From positions 62,001-126,000 of the forward strand of contig CAVQME010000010.1 in NCBI GenBank assembly GCA_963713545.1: a stretch of DNA of 64,000 nt. The letters are read 5' to 3'. The DNA is from CAVPLM01 sp963713545 (GTDB lineage Bacteria > Actinomycetota > Thermoleophilia > RBG-16-64-13). The position numbers and the translations under genes are program-made. Position 1 is the first letter of the stretch. The number at the start of each line of letters is the position of its first letter. Positions 59,563 through 64,000 of the stretch are shown here, piece by piece. The notes beneath the pieces were generated by a model, which saw only the letters and a list, made by a program, of their open reading frames with translations, did no database searches and was not told the DNA's origin.

Positions 59563-60473
59563 CAGCGGAGCCGAGTGCACCTAGGTGGCTAGACGACGAT
59601 ACACTCGCATGCCCGGGAGCCCGACTTCTTGCCGTGTTCGACGACAGGAGCCAGGAGCTTGACTCCACTCCGGACCGCTTCATCCTCATGAAATCGCGAG
59701 CTATGGTCGACTGGTACGACGCCACCTTCGCCGGAGCGAATCGCCCGGACCGGGTGTTCGAGATCGGCATCTTCAAAGGCGGCAGTGTCGTCCTCTTCTC
59801 CGAACTCTGGCGCCCCAAGCGGCTCGTCGCGATAGACATCTCCGCCGAGCGAATCCCCGCTCTGGCCGAGTACATCAAGCGCTGTAAGCTTGGCGAGAGC
59901 GTGAAAGCCATCTACGGTATCGACCAGGCGGACAGAGAGACGATGAGGTCGATAATTGCCAGCGAGTTCGGCGATGCCTCGCTGGACCTGGTCGTGGACG
60001 ACGGCTGTCATTTCTATGACGAGACGAAGGCCGCCTTCGAAGCGGTCTTTCCCTTCCTCCGGCCCGGTGGTGTCTACGTGATCGAGGATTGGGGATGGGC
60101 GCACTGGCCCGGCGACTGGCAGGAAAACGGCGGACCGTGGCCCGACAAGCCCGCACCCACACTTCTCGCGCTCGAGTTGGCCATGGTGTGCGCTTCGCGC
60201 TCGGACCTGGTCGAGTCGGTGGAGATAACTCCAGGGCTGATAGTCCTGCGAAGAGGTGCGGGGGAAGACGTCGATAGCTCTTTCACACTGTCGGGTAGCT
60301 ACCTCACTGCGGGCCGCGTCTTTCTCGAAGAGGGATTCCCCCCCTCCGCCCGCGAGGCCGTCTGCGCTGCCGATCTGCGGGAACTCAATGCCAGGATCCA
60401 CGCCCTCGAGACCAGTCGTTCGTGGCGCCTCACGGCGCCCTTGAGATGGATGGGCAGAACGCTGCGTCGGTGA
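59559..60473 (+). CDS. Class I SAM methyltransferase (surface-glycan type)
   Basis: 304 residues. Rossmann methyltransferase similar to the cephalosporin hydroxylase/sugar O-methyltransferase group: RVFEIGIFKGGSVVLFSELW, RLVAIDISAERIPALAEYIK, LDLVVDDGCHFYDETKAAFE, PFLRPGGVYVIEDWGWAHWP. The end, ALETSRSWRLTAPLRWMGR, is a tail found on glycan-locus enzymes and also seen in the hinge of the 1344-residue fusion. It probably methylates a sugar or caps the chain. Last gene of the rightward operon, starting within the WbsX gene stop. Confidence 0.75.
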   Translation: MTAEPSAPRWLDDDTLACPGARLLAVFDDRSQELDSTPDRFILMKSRAMVDWYDATFAGANRPDRVFEIGIFKGGSVVLFSELWRPKRLVAIDISAERIPALAEYIKRCKLGESVKAIYGIDQADRETMRSIIASEFGDASLDLVVDDGCHFYDETKAAFEAVFPFLRPGGVYVIEDWGWAHWPGDWQENGGPWPDKPAPTLLALELAMVCASRSDLVESVEITPGLIVLRRGAGEDVDSSFTLSGSYLTAGRVFLEEGFPPSAREAVCAADLRELNARIHALETSRSWRLTAPLRWMGRTLRR

Positions 60474-60550
60474 TCAAGCGGCGCGTTGGGGATGACAGTC
60501 CGGGTCGTGGAACTCCCATCTTGGAGGTGTGAGATTCTGCGATGAGGAAA

Positions 60551-60582
60551 GGGGGGCGGCCCCGCTGTGGGTGCCGCCCCCC
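60551..60582 (-). terminator. Terminator hairpin of adhesin 2
   Basis: GGGGGGCGGC (60551-60560) pairs with GCCGCCCCCC (60573-60582); on the reverse strand TTTCCTC follows. It lies 40 bases after the adhesin 2 stop and may also serve the converging methyltransferase gene. The stem resembles the hairpin after adhesin 1. Confidence 0.6.
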
Positions 60583-60622
60583 TCGGTTGCGGTGGGCTGG
60601 TAGTCGCTTGGTTATCCGGTCG

Positions 60623-63600
60623 TCATGGGGCGGTCACCGTGAAGGACCCCGGGCTTGTCGCCCAGCTCATGAAGGCGCCGGTGCTGGCCACCGGGCGGTA
60701 GGAGATGATGACCTGGTTTCCGGAGCCGGCCGGGACGCTCGAGAGGGGCAGACTGGTGGAGTAGGGGGTGCCCGCGGAGCCGGTGGCCGGGACGAGGGTG
60801 GTCACATACCAGCCGCCCGCGCCGGAGCGTACCCACACGCCGAACTCACCGCCGGTGAGATTCTGGTTGGTGGTCCAGCTGGCAAGGACGGACTGCGCCG
60901 AGGTGTAGCTCGCGATGCCGGAGGGTTGGGTGATGGTGACGGTAGGAGCAGTGGCGTCCACCGAGAACACCCCGGGGCTGGTCGCCCAACTCGACCACAG
61001 GCTGGTGTTGGCGATGGGCTCATAAGCCACGATCACCTGGTAGCCTAAGCCCGGGGCTACCCCGGAGAGACTGACGGTGGCCGAGTAGCTCCCGGCCCCG
61101 GTGGCTGCTATCAGAGGGGCTCTTCCAGTACCAGGTGTTACCGGGGGAGCGGACCCACACCGCGAACTGACCGGTGGTAACAGAGGGGCTGGCCGTCCAA
61201 GTGGCGGTGAAGGACTGGGCCGAGGTGTAGCTAGCTCTGGCCGGTCGGTTGGGTGATGGTGACGGTAGGAGTGACGGCGGCGTCCACCGAGAAGACAAAG
61301 CCGTAGCTGGTGGCATAGCTCACGAAGGCGCCGCTACCCACCGTCGGGCGGTAGCCCACGATCACCTGGTAGTAGCCGGCCGGTACCCCGGAGAGGGACA
61401 GGCTGGTGGAGTAGGTAAGGAGGTCGTCGCCGGCGCCTGTGGGAGCCAACTGGCCGATGTACCAGCTGCCGGCGGCCGAACGGGCCCACACCGCCGAACT
61501 GGCCGACGTCCAGATCGATATCGGCGCTCCAGCTGGCGGTGAAGGACTGGGCGGAGGTGTAGCTGCCGAGGCCGGTGGGAGAGGTGATGGTAAGGACGGG
61601 AGTGGGGGTGGTCTCGGCCACGTCGGTGACGGTGACACTGATGGCCTGGGTGTCGGTGAGCGAGCCGTCGCTCACCTGGACGATGACGTCATAGACGTTG
61701 TTGCCGCCGGCGTCGGTGGGGGTCTCGTAGTCCGGGGCGCTCAGGAAGGTGAGCACGCCCGTGGCCGGGACGATGGTGAACTTGGCCTGATCGGCCCCGC
61801 CGAGAGGCTGTAGGTGAGGGTGTCACCGGCATTGGCGTCGGTGGCGTTGACGTCGGTGACGGCGGTCTGGTTCTCAGGCGCGTTCACCGAAGCCGTGGCC
61901 CCACCGCCGTTGCTGGTGATGACGGGAGCGACGTTCCCGCCCTCGGCCACGTCGGTGACGGTGACACTGATGGTCTGGGTGTCGGTGAGCGAGCCGTCGC
62001 TCACCTGGACAATGACGTCATAGACGTTGTTAGCGCCCACATCGGTGGGGTTCTCGTAGTCCGGAGCGGTTATGAAGTCGAGGAACCCGGTAGAGGCACC
62101 GATGGTGAACTTGGCCTGATCGGCCCCGCCCACGAGGCTGTAGGTGAAGCTGGGACTATCAGCGTCCTCGGAGTTCACGTCGGTCACGGTGGTGGTGTTC
62201 TCGGGCACGCTCACCGAAGCCGTGGCCCCGCCTCCGTTGCTCACGATCTGGGGGGCGACGTCGTTCACGTTGGTGACGGTGACACTGATGGCCTGGGTGT
62301 CGGTGAGCGAGCCGTCGCTCACCTGCACCGTCACGTCATAGACGTTGTTGGCGCCCACATCGGTGGGAGCCTCCCGGTCCGGGGCCGTGACGAAGGTGAG
62401 CACGCCGGTGCTCGAGTTGATGGAGAACTTGGCCTGATCGGCCCCGCCGCTCAGGCTGTAGGTGAGAGTGTCACCGGCATTGGCGTCGGTGGCGTTGACG
62501 TCGGTGACGGCGGTCTGGTTCTCGGCGCGTTCACAGCCGCCGTGGCCCCGCCCCCGTTGCTGGTGATGACGGGAGCGACGTTCGACCCAGTGCCGGTAAC
62601 GGTGAAGGTGGCGCTGTCCTCATCGAACTGCGTGTCGGGGTCGGTGGCCCGGAAGGTGATAGTCTCAGCCCCGGTCCAGCTGGTGTTGGGGGTGCTGACG
62701 GTGGCCACGTGGGTGCTCGAGTTGATGCTCACGGACAGAGAGCTGTTGCCGCTGGAGGTCCAGGCAAGCTCGGCGTCGCCGTCGTCCGGATCGGTCACGT
62801 AGTTATCCAGGTCGAAGGTGGCGAAGCTTTGCCCTTCCTCGATGGTCTGGTTGGGGATATCGGAGACGACCGGGGCGGTGGTGGGGGCGTTTGCCGCAAT
62901 GGTGTACGTGCCGTTGCTGACGACCCCGCCGGAGGTCGTGGAAATGTATTCCACGGTCGACTGAGAGGACCCGACCGTGACTCGCAGGTGACCCGGGCTG
63001 GGCAAAGCCAGGATCGTGTAGCCGCTGCCGGTGCTATAGATGCCGAATCCGCTCCCCGAAAAACCCGCCGAGGGGAGTGCCTGGTAGACCACGCCATCGC
63101 GTTCCTCGTAGCCATACTGATGGTCATGGCCGTGGAAGAAGGCGCTCACGTTGTTGTTGACCAGGATCTGGTGGACCGGGTCGCTCCCCCATCCGGGACG
63201 TTTCGTGGCCCACTCGTAGGTCGTGCCGGCTTCGTTGTTACCCGCCCCACTCGCAGATGTGAGCCGGGTTGGCGCCCCCCCGCACATAGTCGTCGGAGCC
63301 GCCAGTCATATGGTGGGCAAATATGAACTTGTACTTGGCATCGCTACCTTCGAGCTTCGCTTTGAGCCAGTTGAACTGGGTCTGTCCGAGAGTCCAATGC
63401 CACCGGTCACCGTCCCCCGCCTCCGGTTCCCCACCTCCGGTATTCCCGGCAAACGGCTTTAGCGTCGTGTACCAGTACGGGTCGATGACAACAAAGAGCG
63501 CGTCGCCCCACGTCCACGAGTAATAATCCTCATGTAGCTGGTCCCCGGTCAGGGAGGAGTAAGTATCAGAATTGCCCGAGTAGAAGCCGTTAGGCACCGG

Positions 63601-64000
63601 GTTCAGGTAGTACTTCTTCTGGGCGTTCGTGCCCATGACAGGTGTGCTGGTGGCGGGATTGCCGGTGTCATCCAAGTGCCAGCCCTCTTGCTGCTCGTGA
63701 TTGCCCACAGCCAGGAATATAGAAGCGGAATGGCCTGCCAGGTCGAAGAACTGGCGCTGAAAGAGGTAGGCGCTATCTGCCCCGCCAGCGGTGGTGACAT
63801 TATCCATGGCGAAGGTGTCGCCCAGGTCGATAAGGAAGTCGGGGTGGTCGCTGTTGACGTTGGTCATCGTCTGGGTCCAGGTGGTGGAGTTTCCCAACTG
63901 GATGTTGACGTGAGAGTCAGAGGTGATGTCGAACATGAACCCTTCGCCCTCCGCTCTCTGCGTCCAGAAAGAATGCTCGGATCGAGCCGTCCAACTGCCC
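60623..64000 (-). pseudogene. Metallophosphoesterase-cadherin repeat surface protein (adhesin 2), frameshifted and partial
   Basis: Runs off the right edge (5' end missing). The N-terminal part is a calcineurin-like metallophosphoesterase: DITSDSHVN, DFLIDLGDTF, AVGNHEQQEGW, FIFAHHMTGGSDDY and FFHGHDHQYGYE, all metal-ligand motifs. After a linker of beta domains come cadherin-like repeats and the same three C-terminal modules as adhesin 1, ending SWATSPGSFTVTAP. Six indels break the frame, near 61121, 61236, 61494, 61802, 62525 and 63240. Each piece reads good protein, and comparison with adhesin 1 shows single-base differences at these sites. It could be intact in reality. It is probably secreted and acts on phosphate esters outside the cell. 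Confidence 0.78.
60630..62585 (-). repeat. Long direct repeat, copy B (adhesin C-terminal half)
   Basis: Matches 35100-37045 in the same orientation with a few substitutions and several indels; one cadherin repeat near its right end is arranged differently. Together the copies bracket the glycan locus. Boundaries are approximate. Confidence 0.8.

Noticed and set aside
53105..60473. Phage or mobile-element origin of the large glycosyltransferase genes
   Set aside because: No integrase, transposase, terminal repeats or tRNA boundary next to them; coding style is like the rest of the locus.

Overview
The window is a 64 kb piece of a high-GC bacterial chromosome with dense, often translationally coupled genes. 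It fits a deep-branching high-GC Gram-positive type such as a non-model Actinomycetota class; a Chloroflexota-like lineage cannot be excluded. The grounds are the GC content, the frequent GTG/TTG starts, the large MalT-like LuxR regulators, a DtxR-FeoA-FeoB operon, and the absence of recognisable outer-membrane genes. There is no rRNA operon, intact tRNA, CRISPR array, transposase or integrase.

Left part (1-34.7 kb), housekeeping and accessory metabolism: hisB (cut by the window edge) and hisD; a ModC-type ABC ATPase facing an orphan molybdopterin oxidoreductase that resembles pyrogallol-phloroglucinol transhydroxylase large subunits; dnaE with an unusual N-terminal extension; a DUF985 cupin. 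Two 875-residue MalT-like LuxR paralogues flank an APC amino-acid permease and share a conserved promoter. A small secreted protein and a degenerate tRNA-Leu-like element follow. Then come a branched-chain set (ilvE, cimA, a coupled FAH-family gene), an iron-regulated dtxR-feoA-feoB operon, an RRM protein, a STAS/SpoIIE-phosphatase pair, two universal stress proteins, an encapsulated-ferritin-like protein without encapsulin, and leuC-leuD-leuB.

Right part (34.7-64 kb), cell surface: a secreted adhesin with cadherin-like repeats, preceded by a PilZ gene and a NarL-type regulator whose phosphoacceptor Asp is Asn. Next is a roughly 20 kb glycan locus: GT2, rmlA-rmlC-rmlB-rmlD, GT2, two GT4 enzymes, a polyprenyl-P glycosylphosphotransferase, a membrane polymerase/ligase with a C-terminal helical-repeat region, a Wzm/Wzt exporter with a substrate-recognition domain, a 1344-residue FkbM-GT4-GT2-GT2 fusion, a GT4-WbsX fusion and a methyltransferase. 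The glycan is presumably started on a lipid carrier by the glycosylphosphotransferase, extended with dTDP-rhamnose and other sugars, capped or methylated by the fusion enzymes, and exported by Wzm/Wzt. The locus is bounded by a second adhesin (metallophosphoesterase plus cadherin repeats) that shares about 2 kb of almost identical DNA, in direct orientation, with the first.

Indels are a striking property of this sequence. rmlA, rmlC and rmlB carry about eleven single-base frameshifts in 2 kb, and the second adhesin about six. The permease C-terminus and the SpoIIE-phosphatase N-terminus each carry one. The protein sequence between the indels is well preserved, so sequencing or assembly error is at least as likely as gene decay.
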